A program made the position numbers and the translations under genes. A DNA stretch of 64,000 nucleotides from positions 11,612,775 through 11,676,774 of the forward strand of contig NC_080732.1 of assembly GCF_019097595.1 (NCBI RefSeq), given 5' to 3'. A model generated the notes under the pieces. The model was not told where the DNA came from. It did no database searches and worked only from the letters and a program-made list of their open reading frames with translations. Positions 18,061 to 31,470 of this stretch are shown in pieces. The stretch is from Hemibagrus wyckioides. Its lineage: Eukaryota > Chordata > Actinopteri > Siluriformes > Bagridae. Numbering within the stretch: position 1 is the first letter of the stretch; each line of letters starts with the position of its first letter.

Positions 18061-18769
18061 ATGAAAAGCTTATTACTCATGTTACATCGAAAATCTAAAA
18101 TTGCAGAAAGTGTGCAGAAGATTCTCTTTTTATTTCTCTTGCACTACAATAAACTAAGTTACAATAAATTATGTTTCTGCTGTAAGTGCTTGCTTATATG
18201 CACATACATTATTCCACAATGTAACTTTCCGGATAATTGACTCAGAAAAAGCTTTATTCGCCAAGTCACACAATGAATTTGCTATGGTTTACAGAAGCTC
18301 TGAGCAATTCACACACACATCTCTATTTTTAATGCTGCATAGCTGTGGTTCACTGCTTTAATTATTTTATATAGAGAAATACTGTAACAATAGTACAGAA
18401 TAACTGCAGTACAATGAAGTACAATGCAGTACAATGAATCTTCCAGTATGGCACAGGATGGCTGCACTGATGAGAGCTCTAAGCAAACCTGTTCAACAAA
18501 CTGGCATCAGGCAGGCGGTACTAGAGTATCTGATCCAGAACAGTTTCTATCTGCAGTTTCTATCAGAATCCTCGATGACCTGTAATACAGACTTCAAACC
18601 ACAACAGCAATACTTAACATACTGAGACCACACAATCATCAGTATTTGTACCTTACTTGAACACTGTATATTTTGCACACCTTCCATTAACTACCACAAT
18701 ATATTATAACCAACCAATATATTAAGTATATGGGCCTCATACAAACTGGGGAATACACCAGGATGTCCT

Positions 18770-19020
18770 CAATCTAGGTGATCATGAATTTGCCCAGCAT
18801 GTCCCTCAGCATGTTGTTGACTGGGCACTGGAACTCAGAGAAGGCACTAGAGAAGCTATACTGCATAACTTGGTCTTTCACTCATCATGTTTGCAATTCT
18901 TCAGATAATAGGCACTCCACAGGTCGAGCTTGGTGAAACAGCGGCTCCAATGATGCTGGAACAAGTGGTACGGGGTATGGGTACTCCATGTAGTGATCCA
19001 AATTCCTGATCATTTATTCT
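18770..19020 (-). mobile_element. Ty3/gypsy-like reverse transcriptase fragment (decayed)
   Basis: The plus strand carries the reverse complement of a reverse-transcriptase segment typical of fish Ty3/gypsy elements (around CACAGGTCGAGCTTGGTGAA and the following GGGTATGGGTAC). The frame is broken and no long terminal repeat was found on either side. Assigned by resemblance only. Confidence 0.45.
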
Positions 19021-19705
19021 GACCAGGGTAGAATTGACTTAATGCTATAATTTATAAATCTACAACAATTCTACAACCAGCATTATTATATCCTGTAACT
19101 ATCCTACCAAATACATGAGGTTAACTGTTTCATGTCAGAAATGAAACACTAAATTCAGCACAGAATCAATCACATTAAATATGAAATTAAATCAAATATT
19201 CTAATGAGAAGCTTAGCTGGATGAATGGATGGAAAAACAACAAAAACAATGTTCAGTGGAAGAGGCATAACAAATTATTATTTTGTTTTAGTCCTCATAT
19301 TTGTGTACCAACCTTCCAAATGTGCTAAAGTCTCAAGGTAAAACCTAAATCAAAATACAGACCTAAATAAAATTCAGTACAAGTTAATTTTTACACTTTT
19401 GGCAGCAATTTTATTGATCTTGCCAGTATTAGACTTTAACTCAGTAATCAAATATTATGAAAACAAACTCAACAAATCAGCTGTTTTAACACAATCCAGA
19501 TAATACCAGAAAAAAATAACTATTTAGGTGCAAATAACCTCAAACTTTTAACAACTTGGCAATTATACAGTGATAGTAGCCTGATGCAAAGTGAAATTCC
19601 AAAGGCCTTAATGCAGATCTATATTTAAATAAAAAGAGCTTAGATTAAACGTCAGGCATTGATGATGATCCATTTATGCAATAGTGAAAGTGATTAAGCA
19701 ATGCA
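19021..19705. other. pop1 3' flank
   Basis: AT-rich sequence just downstream of the pop1 stop codon on the minus strand. Plus-strand TTTATT near 19410 gives an AATAAA on the coding strand, about 290 bp beyond the stop codon, a plausible polyadenylation signal. Confidence 0.4.
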
Positions 19706-22700
19706 TCATGCTTCAATATGCAGTCTTGCAAAGCGGTACTGGAGTGAGGTGGGATTGCGCAGAAGCACGATGCCTCGCTGATCTGCTGATTGCATGAGAA
19801 GTATTTGTAGGAGGCCCACCAAACTTACAAACCCTAAAGCCTCCCCAGTTCCTGTTGCCAGAGAGAAATCACCCTGAGCCACCCAACCTAATGTCATACG
19901 GGTACAGTGAGATGATATATTAGGCAGTCGTTCAGTCCACAATCCATGTATTAAAGTTTGTTTGGAAAAAGATTCAACACAGGAATGGCCAGGATCTGTA
20001 GTTACCGATGCACTAGGCTCAGGGAGAGAATCTTTGAGCATAACAGAAGGGCCAGAGTGTTGATTAATAGATACAAGTTCAGGTTCTTTTTGCATCTTGG
20101 GAGCTGAACTAGGGTCATCCTTTTCAGGAATGCCACTGTCTTGTTCTTTCTTCAGGACAGAACAGCACTGAGCAGCTTCATCTTTCTTGCCCTTCCTCTT
20201 CAGCTGGAGCTTTAGGTGGTCTGTGTGTTGCGGTTCACTGGGGCCACTCCACTGGGGGTCATCACGCAAGCGTTGCAGGTCTTCAGTGGTTGGCATACAA
20301 AGCATAGCATGAAGTGCTGGCTGCCCCTTACCAAGAGCACAGACACGCACCCACAAAATACACCGCTTCCACTGAGCCTGCAGAGACATGGAAAGTGCAG
20401 GACACAGTGGCGGGGCACAACAAGCACTCTGTGCTCTCCGGGTCTGTGAAGATGATGGGCGACACCAGACTGACAGCTGCCTCAGCACCTTACGGCTCCT
20501 ACAAAGAAAAAACATAACTTCATTGAGAAAATCAACCGCTCACTTGATATTTTATTCATCATTGCATAAAATGAGCTACACATTAGGCTTGGGATGACTG
20601 ATGATAGTATCAGGGTTTGCCTATTGTAATAACCATTAAGTCAGATGATTTGAAAATGTGCTGTCTGCAGTTTAAGATTGATAAAAACACTATTGTATTT
20701 GCAAAATGTATTTACTCTTCATCTATTTCATAGTCCTATATATAGTCCTACAATAATCGTCTGCCTGAATTCAGAGTAAAGGAACAAAACAACCTTCTCT
20801 GATGCATCTTGGCTTCCCTTGTTCATGCTGACAAACAGATAAAGTCTCAAGAAGAAAATGAAACAGCATGTTTATTAGGGTTTATCATCACTATACAAGA
20901 ATTCAACTACGATCTGTGCTGCTGTTCACCACAGAGTTTATGCATGTGTATTGTACATACTATAACTTTATTTAAACTTTATAATTAGCTTTATAATCAG
21001 ATGATGGCCTATTATTTTTAATCCTGACTGCGACTGCAGCCACAGTGGACTTGCAACCAGCTTTCTGCATTTTTCCAGTCTAATGATAAAACTTGAGCAC
21101 AATACAAGTTTCCATCACACCAAAGTGATTAAGCCGATACTATCGTCAATCATTCAAGGCGTATTATAATTTGTAAGATGAACTGTGGTCAGTACGTACA
21201 GTGCCATGCAGAATTACTGGCATCTATCTTTAAAAATTAAAATCATTATATAAATATCACAGACAATAATAGAACATTTTCAATTCATTTAACTGCTGTT
21301 GTTGCCTTTAACCATGTCTTGTTTCATCGGGGTAAGAATATGAAGTCCCACTAATTTTTGTTAATTACTATAGAAAAATACACATACATACATATACACA
21401 AACACACATGCATCTGTGCCACAATTACAGTTACAGAAATCACACTTTCCCCCATTCTGGTGTTTGACGTGAACACACACCTGTATTTGAATGAGTATAT
21501 GCACTGAGCTGCCACTTGACTGCATAATGAACACCAAGCTATCAAAATAACCCATCCAACTTAATAAAGTAATTTTGAAGCAAAAAAGAATAACCAAAAA
21601 AATTATCAGGTCCTGAATGTCCCAGAATGTGCATCAATTAGTTGACTAGTCTTATGCAATCCCTAGATTTCAGTATGCTCATAGGGGACCAAAAAATTAT
21701 GTACTTATTTCTCTCTCGAATATGTATTAAATTTATTTTACTATGAAACAAGACAACTATTGTACCTCAGTACAGTAAAAGCAGATGCTGGGTTTGGGCT
21801 TTCTCCAGAGAGTGATGTCACATCCTTCATTCTAATTGTCTTGGTGTCTTGTATGTCTTCAACTTGTTTCACTTTCTCCTCCCATTCCTCTACTAGCTGT
21901 TGCCATTTGCACCGGAAAGGAGCCACACAGCCATATTTGATGTAGTTTGTGCGTTTGGAAGGTGGATGCCTAGAAGTAAACACATAGAAATGCCAAATGC
22001 ATCAATCATCACAGGCAAAATTAAACTATAGTATCAATAACATCAAGAATAATATGACCACAAAACAAAATGCAAGATTTCTGCTAAAACCTGCCAAGCC
22101 AAGAATCGCAAAAAGTGTTAAGTCCTCCTCTTTAAGAAGCTATTAGAAAAGGCACATTAAGAGGTGCTAGAAGAAATGCTAATTATTACTGTACCATACA
22201 AAGTGATAACAATTCAACGGTAATAAAACAAAAGGTGTCAGAAATGAAATTAAGATTTTGTACCTCTTAAAATTTTCCAGCAGTTCAATCTCCTGCTGCT
22301 CCTGGAAGCGGACACCTGCAGGGCAGTCTGGGTAATCATGAGGAAAGTGGGGCATGCTTCTGTTCTGGGAGTGTTTTAAACTCATCTGGAGACCCCCAAC
22401 ACGTACACCACAGTACACCTGATACACAGGTATACATAGATAAAGGGGAAACTGTACATATACTATATGCTAACCTGAAAGATCCAATTTTAATGGCATT
22501 TTCATTGTTACTTATTTATCAGAATTCAAAGCACATCACACACACCCACTAACATGTCTGGTGACTGTATGATTGACACACCAGACTATATATATATAAA
22601 AAACAAAAAAAAACTTTACCAAAGGTATCCAAAATGCCATGCCCCAACCCTTAGGCAATAGCAAGTCCCAACCCGATCCCCATCCAAGCCGCTCCTCTCC

Positions 22701-25700
22701 CAGCTGTTTTCCTGCCTGGTTAACCAGCAGAATTGGCACCCGGCTCTGTGCAGTGGTCGGCAACCTGGAGCCTGGAACTAACAACTCCCTCTTCATCCTG
22801 TTCAGATCCTGACACATACACACACACACACTTTTGTTTCACATTGAGAATGGGATTAACAAAGGTTAGCCCTAGTATATTACAGGGACAACAACAGAAC
22901 ACGATTTGATATCCAGCCAGAGAATACGTGAAATGTATTTTTGTTGTATGTTAATTTCATCTGACTAAGCTGCCCTTTAAATCATTTTTCCCCCACTGTG
23001 ATTAATGTACTGGTGTCATTCTGGCAGGCCAACAAAATCATTGTCACACTCAGCAGCAAATCTTTGATGCAGTCAAGCCACACTCTCAGAGTGTGACAGT
23101 TTCCATCAGCCATCAGAGCTGTGATCTTCACTGTGGTTGTTTGTGTCACACAGGCTGGGGTTTATTTCTATAATTGCTGATCTTCTGGGATTTCACACAC
23201 AACATTGTCTAGAGTTTATTCATCTCGTTAATATGAGAGGTCAAAGTAGAATAGCAGGCAGTTTGAGCTGACAGAAATCTGCCTACAGTAAGTCAGATAA
23301 CCACTCTGTACAATGAGGGTGCACAAAAAAGCATGCCAGAATGCACAACATGGTGAACCTTGAGGCAGGTGCAGTACAACAGCAGAAGACAGGTCCCACT
23401 TTGGTCAACCAAGAACAGAAAGCCGAGGCTACAGTGGGACTGCAAGACTGGACAGTTAATAACTGGAAAATTTATCCTGGTCTGATAAATCTTGATTTCT
23501 GCATATGACAGGGTCCGAATTAGGTGCCACAGCAAGAATCCATGGACCCAACCTGCATCGTGTTAACTTTCAAGGTTGGTGGATGTGGTTTAATAAATGT
23601 GCAAATGTTTTCTTGGCACACACTGAGCCTGTTAATATCAATCACTGCTTGAATGCCTATTTCAGTATTGTTGCTGAGCATATGCAATTTACCGATCTTC
23701 TAAAGGCTACTCCCTGCATGCACTATATAAAAAAGTAAAAGTCATCACAAAATGATTTCTTGAAGATGAAAATGTTCTTCATTGGCTTTCCCAGTAACCA
23801 GTTCTCAATCCAAGAGAATAACCTTTGGGATGTGATAACAGGAGATTTGCAGCATGAAAGAGCAACTGAAAAATCTGCAGGAACTGCATAAAACAATCAT
23901 GTCAGTGGACAAGAATCTTGTAGAATCTATGCCATGAAGATTCGAGGCCGTTTTAAAAGCAAGGGGAGGCCCTAATAACATGCTCAGTGAGTGTATATAA
24001 CACAATCACATAAAATATGCCATACATGGTAAAACAAGCTATATGGTTGTCTGTGTGTGTGAGAGAAATACCTTTTCTGAAATCTTGTTGTTTGTAACAT
24101 TCTCTCTGACAGACTTGTCCCATAGAGCACTCTGAGCACAGACCGAAGGGATTCCTCTCAGTATCAAATTTCTTCTTTGTTCCTCATCAACACCTACCAC
24201 ACACCCACACAAAAACCAGCGAGCACAGATAATGAAACTCCATCGGGTTACACATTTTAAACCAATAATAGGGGAGTAGCAATGAAAAGGAATAAGTAAT
24301 ATTCTGGATTGCTGTGCTCTGCTCATCAATTTGAGTGAGGGAGTGAGATCTATTAATAATGATCGAGATCATTTAATAATTAAAGATAACATGCAATGTC
24401 TGAACCATTTTTACAGTTTATTTAAGGATTATTTACATGGAGATAAACACAGATATACAGTCACCTCTAATAGTACTAGAACTTTAAGGCCAGTTATTTT
24501 CTTTTCTTGTTATACTCTTTAGACATTTGGGTTTGAGATCAAAAGACAAATATGAAGTAAGAGATTAGAATTTCAGTTTTCATTTCCTGATCTTAACCAT
24601 TTAGATGTTTTAAAAACTTAAAACATAGCACCTTTTGTCTGAACCCACAATTTGTTCACCTGTTCAAAAATATTGGAACCTGTGACATTTTTCTTGTTGC
24701 TCAGGTGTGCCTGAGCAAATATATATATATATATATATATACATACATATAAATAAATAAATACAAATCACTGACATCACCATTAACCTCCACAAGAAGG
24801 TATCGCATTATCACAACAGCAGAAATATAGAGGCCACAAGATGCAGTAACAATCAGAAGGCCAGATATGAATTTGCAAAGAAATCCAGAGATGAGCCACA
24901 AATTTTCTGAAACCAAGATTAACCGCTACAAAAGTAATGGAAAGGCCAAAGTGTGGAGAATGAAAGAACAAAACACACAAGCCACTTGAGCTTCCACTGC
25001 CAATTTACATAAATCACATTTGGAGGAATTTCATCATGCAGCTAGACAATGACAGAAAATACACTGCCAACATAACAAAGGACTAGCATCAACATCAGCA
25101 AACATTGGGGAAGAAAGTGGATGGTTTTAGAGGGGCCAGATAAGTCACCAGACCTTAAACCAACTGAGCATGCTGTTAACCTCCTGAAGAAGAGACTGAG
25201 AGGAGACTGAAAGGAGACCTCCAAAAAAAAGAGAAGAAAAAAGGTGAAAGAAGCTGTGGAACAAGCCTAGAAAAAAAAAATTCAATAGTTATGAAGTCAG
25301 TGGGTTGCTGGTTTAATGCAGTTGTTTCAGGCCACCAAAGGTATCATGCTCCAACATCCAGGCACAAATATTAGAAAATGAATTCTGAAATTCTGTCATA
25401 TTCATCCTTTGATCTCAAAAGCAAATATCTTCAGTGTACAGCAAATACAAAAGAAATGGCCTTGTTTGGAAGTGACTGTATTTCTGCAGGGCTCTCAACT
25501 ATTTCATTAACTGGAAATCATACTGATACTGTAATTGCAATGAAATGACACTCCATTTTGACTTGTGAAGGCACTGTGAGGGTATCCGGGCTTTAAATAA
25601 TACACTTTTGATTTGGAGAATACATCAAACCTTTGAATGGGTTAGCTTAATTGCTCAGTCGCATTACATAACAGATAGCTTGCAAGAAAAATCCATGCTG

Positions 25701-28700
25701 TTTCCAGTTCTGTTCTGCAAATTGCTTTTTGTTGTAAATTTTATCACTGTTTTCCAGTGTTTATAGAACTCATCACAAATGTATGCACTGTTTACTCAAA
25801 CATTTTTGAGAGTGATCACCTTGGGTCCATTGAAAGTCTGGTGCAGCTTTTGCCTTTTTCACAGACAAAGACAGTCTTGGGTCGTCTACAGTCAGGCCTA
25901 GAACACACCCCGCTGGGAGCTCAGCCGTTGCGTATACACCTAAACAATTTTCAATTAAACAATTTTTATATTCTGCTAAATGAACCAAAACATTACATAA
26001 TTATGGCATGTTAGTAATTAATTCCTGCAATGTAAGTGTGAGATGGCAATAAAAACCAGATACCCCTCAGTTGCTGAAAAACATCTGTTTGCTGCCGATG
26101 TAGGGACATGTTCTCCTCTTTCTTACACTCCTCTGGCCACCAGAAAGGGGATGAAGTCGTTTTGTTATTATTCTAAAAAAAAAAATATTTTATTCAACAT
26201 TGAAAGACCAGTTTACACATGAATGCTAACTGAATAAGCATCTGTACTGAGGCCTAATGACATCAGCACCACTGTATTAACAGGTCTAGAGTTAGCACTG
26301 CTCAAGATGCACCTCGTCTCACCTCACATTCAGTTGCTGGTGCAAGTATCTCAGACAGCACAGAGTGGGAGAGTGGACCAATTAGACGATACCGAACTAT
26401 TTCCATGGTGAGATCACTGTAAGGAAAACTAACATATAGAACTTGCATTCAGTTTTTTTTTAAACTATACATGATGCCACTAAACTGCTCACCTGATTAC
26501 GATCTCAGTCTTGCAGGACTTCCAACTAACAGGAGTATTAAGTGATCGAGTGCCATCACCCACAATTTTTTTGGCAGGGTAGTCCTTCTCATTGTCAGTT
26601 TCCAGTTTCCTCTTTCTCTTGGTACACTTTGGCTCACAATTTCCATCAGAAGGTGCAGGTGGTACGAGACTTTCTTCTGCCAGGTTCTCTGAAGGGACTG
26701 CTTCCACAACAGCTGGAGCCACTGCCTCAAAACACTGGCACACTGCCTGCAATTCTGGTAGAAGATCCTGAAATACACATACACCAAAATGTGTTATCTT
26801 CATTTTTAACATTTTCTGTATTGAGCATCATGAGATATTTGGAAACTCTATTCAAATTTTCAATGTGCCGACACATAAAAACTAGAAATATAACAGAATA
26901 TGAATACATTAGTCTAATTAAACAGTTTATGGTTAACTACTGTAATTGCAAACTAATAGATAATGCAGATAAAAAAATTTGGTTGTTTTCATGGCATCTG
27001 TACCATTTACTCTCACTGCATATTTTCTTTAGTGGGAGTACCTTATAAGCAAGGAACAAAAAACAAAGAAGAAAAACAAAGAAATGTAAATGATTATACC
27101 TTATGAGCAGGTATAAGGCAGGTATACCAAATAAACTGGCTTCTCAGTGTATACACACAATCACACACTCTACCTGTTTTAGGGAGGGATGTGCCCAGAT
27201 CCACAGCTGTCTGTGAGGTGATGTAGTGCAGCAAGGCCTCCAGAGGAAGTGCACAGGGCCCAGGGGCTGGTGAGGGTACTGATCAGCCTTGTAAAGCACA
27301 ACTCTCCCTTCCTTCTGCCCTGACACACACGATGCTGCTGCAAATGTTGGGCCTGTAATGAGTCGGAAACACATGCATAACACTGATTCCAGACTATTTC
27401 CAACTATGTTTTTTAAAGCTGCTCAATAAACAACTTTGGGACTTGTGAGCTACTACTGCAAGCTATTTGCATAAAATGCAAAAGATATTATTTTTACTCA
27501 GCATGTGCGTAGGTGACTGTTCACTGCACTAGCAATACCTAGTTCACTGCCAAAACAATTATATCACCCTTTGTGCTGTATTTAGCTCATTTATTAATCC
27601 TAATACATCCCGAGAAAAAACCTATTCATCTGTACATACAAATACATCCATCTAGGATGTAACAGATGAAAACAGATCTTAGCAACACCTAGAACATGAA
27701 ACAATTGTAGGTCAGCATGTGTCAGAATTTGGGAACGTGACTATTTAATTACAGCATCAAGGTGCATCGTACCACCATCACATACAATATAAGGCCAAAC
27801 ATTTTTGGACACCTGAACCACACACCCATATGTGCTTTTTTAAACATCCCATAAGAGATTTAATCCTCTTTTTGATATTCTAATAATCTCCACTAGATTT
27901 TGGAACATGGTTGGGGGATCTGCCCATTCAGCCATAAAGGCATTAGAAAGATTTGGCAGTGGTGTTGTTTGAGAAGCCCTTGCATGCAGAAAGCATTCTA
28001 GTTAATATATAATAGTTGTCTGCTTTCAACTTTGTGACAACAGTTTGGGAAAAAGCCCACTTCGTGAGTGATGGTCACATGTACACAATCCTTTGGCCAT
28101 ATGGTGTGTATATAAACAATGGGGAGTGGTCCACCTCAGGATTTTCAAGAAACCTCAGCATAGCACATATGAAAATGATTAAGTGTTTATTCTGTGGTAT
28201 GTGTTGGAGATTTGAAATGCTGGTAAATATATACCTGCATCTTTGTTGGTAAGCCTGGAGAGCGCATTCAGTAGTTGTTCCTCTGGACCAATTAGCTCCA
28301 TGCAACAATAATATGAGAGATCCTGAATAAAAGAAGAAATAAATAAATAAACCAAGAAAGAGGAAAGGCAGAAATAAGATGAACCTATAACAGTTTGAGA
28401 AACATAGAAAGCAGGGTGATAAGAGTAATAATTGTTTAAAGAGCCGAAGACATGCTACAGCTGAGAGTGACTTGGAGACAAACGGCAAGCTGACCTGCAG
28501 CAGACAGCCAGAATTCATAGCCCTATAGCTGGCTCTGTAGCACTTGTACGTGGGTCTGTCTCCAAGAGAGTAGCCCCATTTCTTCAGCATGTGAAAACGC
28601 TTGGCATGCCAGATATGAGTCTCTAACCATTTGTTTTTACGTTGCCGTCGGTTAAACTCCAGCAACAAGCAGCCATGGCGGCGGCGGGCACGCCGACTTT

Positions 28701-29653
28701 TGGACTTTGACTGTTCCTTTTTCTCTTTCTTGCCTGCCTGATGACTCTTCTCCAACTAGACAACAAAGATGAGGAAAGATGAACTTTTTGTTTTTTTACC
28801 AACAAATATTCATATTCATAAAAATTTGGTACAATGTTTATATCTACGCAATGATAATATACAGAATGCTTTAAACTTTTTAATAAAACTATCACTAGAT
28901 GTCAGGTGAGATTACTTAAAGGCATACTAATTTTAAACATTGGTGGTTAAGGTTTCTAACCCCATAACAAAGAAAATCACAGGCCCTAGTTTAAAGGCCT
29001 GGCAAGAAAATACATACATACCACTCTCTGTGCCATCTCTCTCAGGCGGCAAGGCAGTCTTTTGGAGTTGTGGCTCATGGCTCTTCGGCGCATGTGCTTT
29101 GGCAGAGCTCCAAATACATGGGAGCTACCTGTCGTCTTTGTTACAGCCCTCAACATGGCATTGACTTCTGCAGCTCGTGCTTTGGCAAAGAGTGATGCTG
29201 GACAAAGAAATGGAAAGGCCATTTAGCATGCAGCAAAAAAGAGAAATCTGACTTGTAAACAGAAATTGAATGTAATGCGGTAAAGAAGGGAGAGACAGAT
29301 GAAGTGAAGACAGGTCAAAGCACTTAGTTTAAATGCTCTAAAATTCACTGTTGGATTCTAACCAGTGATGTACTTGGGCAGTGGCTGCTCATGTCTCTCC
29401 TGATGCCCCTTCATCCATCCACTGCGGTGCTCTATCTGCCCCATCATGTGCTGCTGCCGAGAATCTGAACTCCGACCTAAATATGATATGTTTCAGTATA
29501 AGCTCAAAAACACAGGAATAGCACCAAACATAAAAAGAGAGATTTCACAGCCTACTGAAACCAACCTGTGCCATCACGACTCTGCGAGAAAGTCACGTTA
29601 CTTGGCTGATTTCTCATTTTCTTGTGTCGCATTCTGCCTTTGGCACCCGACAT
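19706..29653 (-). CDS. pop1: Ribonuclease P/MRP protein subunit POP1
   Basis: The largest protein of RNase P and RNase MRP, which mature tRNA 5' ends and pre-rRNA in the nucleus. Coding exons in order: 29566-29653, 29363-29476, 29022-29197, 28495-28755, 28235-28322, 27174-27352, 26493-26767, 26323-26416, 26064-26172, 25820-25939, 24072-24193, 22620-22808, 22264-22418, 21766-21969, 19706-20498. Their lengths sum to 2967, giving 988 residues (human about 1024). The start [19 protein letters not shown] matches the human N-terminus. Then come the basic POP1 domain ([15 protein letters not shown] near 110; [24 protein letters not shown] near 165-190), GLTVDDPR (about 480), the POPLD domain ([23 protein letters not shown], about 575-605, on into GVRVGG), and a C-terminal domain ending in [13 protein letters not shown]. 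The last exon is long (793 bp) with a poorly conserved lysine-rich insert. The donor after exon 25820-25939 (GTGATC) is weak; all other borders look normal. Confidence 0.96.
20499..21765 (-). other. pop1 last intron
   Basis: No exon was recognised. A segment near 21195-21230 containing ACAGTGCCATGCAGAATTAC resembles the end of a fish inverted-repeat transposon, but the matching end was not found. A TG/TA-rich stretch lies at 21380-21410. Confidence 0.35.
23150..23990 (+). mobile_element. Decayed Tc1-like transposon body
   Basis: Read on the plus strand, the order of segments follows a well-known fish Tc1 transposase: GCTGATCTTCTGGGATTTC (helix-turn-helix region), AATGCACAACATGGTGAACC, CAAGAACAGAAAGC, ACTGGACAGTT, CCATGGACCCAACCTGC, GTTTTCTTGGCACAC, then the last acidic region around TTTGGGATGTG. 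Internal deletions, frameshifts and stops show it is dead. It lies in the pop1 intron 22809-24071, opposite in direction to the gene. It belongs to the same family as the 5' fragment at 6545-6800. Confidence 0.8.
24458..25478 (+). mobile_element. Tc1-like element with degenerate terminal repeats
   Basis: The left end CAGTCACCTCTAATAGTAC and the inverted right end CAGTCACTTCCAAACAAGG are both bordered by TA, as expected for Tc1/mariner insertion. Inside, on the plus strand, a decayed transposase can be traced: DND-like residues near 25045, then [10 protein letters not shown] at about 25148-25177 and LLKKR. Stops and frameshifts break it. It sits in the pop1 intron 24194-25819 and shares its end sequence with the element at 57547-58437. 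Confidence 0.75.
24719..24760. repeat. (TA)n followed by ATAAA repeats
   Basis: About eleven TA units, then ACATACATATAAATAAATAAATA-like simple sequence, inside the Tc1-like element. Confidence 0.85.
27780..28095. mobile_element. Miniature inverted-repeat element fragment in a pop1 intron
   Basis: Contains ATAAGGCCAAACATTTTTGG near its left side, followed by the internal blocks of the family seen at 44626-45381 (GGGGGATCTGCCCATTCAGCC and CAACTTTGTGACAACAGTTTG). It lies in intron 27353-28234. No protein coding is visible. Confidence 0.6.
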
Positions 29654-29863
29654 CTAAGACAAGAAGAAAGAGCAGATTTTAAACTTTGCAAGGATTTCGC
29701 ACACAACACGTCTGGACTTCTACTGGAGTTATTTGGCTGTACATGGCTAGCCAATACGTGCATGGCAGCTATACGTGCAGAAACTACCGAAGTTTCCAAC
29801 TGTAAAATACATTTACTGAATTATAACCACAGTTTATATCAAGCATGATTGTACAATACTTAC

Positions 29864-29985
29864 CGTGTATGTTGATTCGATCAGGAAAACCTAATTAACT
29901 CAGGGTAAAGAACTATCCACTGCTCCACTACTCAGCACACCAGCGGCAAGACATCGCTATGAAAACACGTGTAGCAGCACTTCCG
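29864..29985 (-). other. pop1: pop1 5' untranslated exon and promoter
   Basis: A donor (CACG, then GTAAGTATTG on the minus strand, border at 29864/29863) pairs naturally with the acceptor TTGTCTTAG that lies directly before the pop1 ATG at 29653. The first coding exon would thus begin exactly at the ATG. The upper limit is a guess; the region to about 30060 is the likely promoter. Confidence 0.5.
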
Positions 29986-30344
29986 CTACCTCCTGCTCAT
30001 GGGTAATGTAGTCGTGCCTGTGGTCAGGCTTGAGATCAGCTGCATTTCATAACAAAGCTGGTTACTTTGTTTTAATGATCTGTGTGCCACGTTAGAGTGT
30101 AGTTTATTCAGCAGCTGTTACGTGTGGTATTGTACTAGTCATTTTGTCTTAAGGGATTTTGTGAGACAAGGCTGTGGGAATATGAAGGCTAGCTACTGTC
30201 AAGAATATCATTGTGTGGTTGGATGGAGCAGATGATGACATACAATAATTACAAGCTTTGTGTTGGTAAGTGGTTTAACAAATATTCTCCAGAATGTTTG
30301 TTAAACCACAAATATTATTGGAACAACCAGTTAAGAAGCAAAAA

Positions 30345-30545
30345 GCAGTGGTGTTGGCCAAAAGTTTGTGGACACTTGACCATCACACTCATATATGATG
30401 GTTCCTTCAGAATTGGGAGGACACAGTGGTATAGAATGTCTTTATATGCTGTACCATTACAATTTTTCTTCACTGGAACTATTGAACCTAGCCCAATAGA
30501 CAATGCCCTTGTGCACAAACCAAGGTCCATGAAGACATAGTCTTT
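30345..30545. mobile_element. Miniature inverted-repeat element fragment
   Basis: Begins with TTGGCCAAAAGTTTGTGGAC and continues with the internal blocks of the same family as 44626-45381 (AGAATGTCTTTATATGCTGT, CTTCACTGGAACTATTGAAC, AAGGTCCATGAAGACAT). It corresponds to one arm of the fold-back element. Confidence 0.7.
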
Positions 30546-31470
30546 AACTAGAACCAGAAAATATGACCACACCACCTCCATCTCATCCCACTACATTGAC
30601 TGCCAGTCTAATTTTTGCATTCCATATAAAATTCTACGTCTACAGGCCATAGCGCGTTTTTGTTTTTTATGATCTGATGTTTCAATGATGATCTAATGAT
30701 CACATGTTTCAATCAAAAGGTGCAGACTATTTGCTGGTACAACAGGAGGCAGAGCTTTCTCTTACAAAGCCCCACAGTAATGGAGGTGTTTGGGACTCAG
30801 ACAAAGTGTGTAAGTCTAGGCTGAAAACATTTGTTTTAAAGTCTTTTGTGAGACTTTTCTTAAACAAATAATAATACATGAGCAGATCTGGAAGATTCAC
30901 AGGCATAAAGACTTTTTGGAGATCTCTGGACCTCTGGTCTAATCCATCCTGATGCCCTAATTCTGTTTGGACTTTCATCACTTGGAGGCTGCTCACTGCT
31001 GCTGAGCATGACCCTACATGGACAACCTGGAGAAATATTGGTTTGTTGTAGATAGTACCACTTAGAAACCACAGACTGCAGTTGCCACAATCAGTTTAGA
31101 CCTCAAGTCTGTATCAGTGAACAGTTGATGGTTTCAATGAGACTCCATGCTATAACCAGAATGAATCTTCTAATTATGCAGTTGCACTTTTTGACCATAT
31201 ATTGTACAGTTATAGAAGGAAAATTATTTTATAATCACTATCCAGTGTCACCCAGATGAGGACAGATTCCCTTTTGAGTCTGGTTCTTGTCAAGTTTTCT
31301 TCCTAATATCACACCGGGAGTTGTTTCTTGCCACTGTCACCCCTAGCTTGCTCATTAGGGATAAATTTAAATTGAAGAGAAATATGAGAGAAAATATGTT
31401 CCTATAAAGCTGCTTTGTGATAATGTCCACTGTTAAAAGTAGTATACAAATAAAATTGAACTTGAATTTA
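30546..31470 (+). mobile_element. Non-LTR retrotransposon (LINE) 3' part with tail
   Basis: The left part resembles the end of a LINE reverse-transcriptase frame (the LHWLPV-type motif area near 30590-30640, much decayed). The right part, from about 31240, is the common fish tail: CAGTGTCACCCAGATGAGGA, CCCTTTTGAGTCTGGTTC, AAAGCTGCTTTGTGATAATG, then an ACAAATAAAATTGAACTTGAATT end. No intact frame remains. Confidence 0.65.

Noticed and set aside
26542..27048. 168-codon plus-strand reading frame
   Set aside because: It is the antisense of pop1 exon 26493-26767 extended into an intron.
28075..28755. 226-codon minus-strand frame
   Set aside because: Only 28495-28755 is the pop1 exon; the rest runs through the donor into an intron and a transposon fragment.
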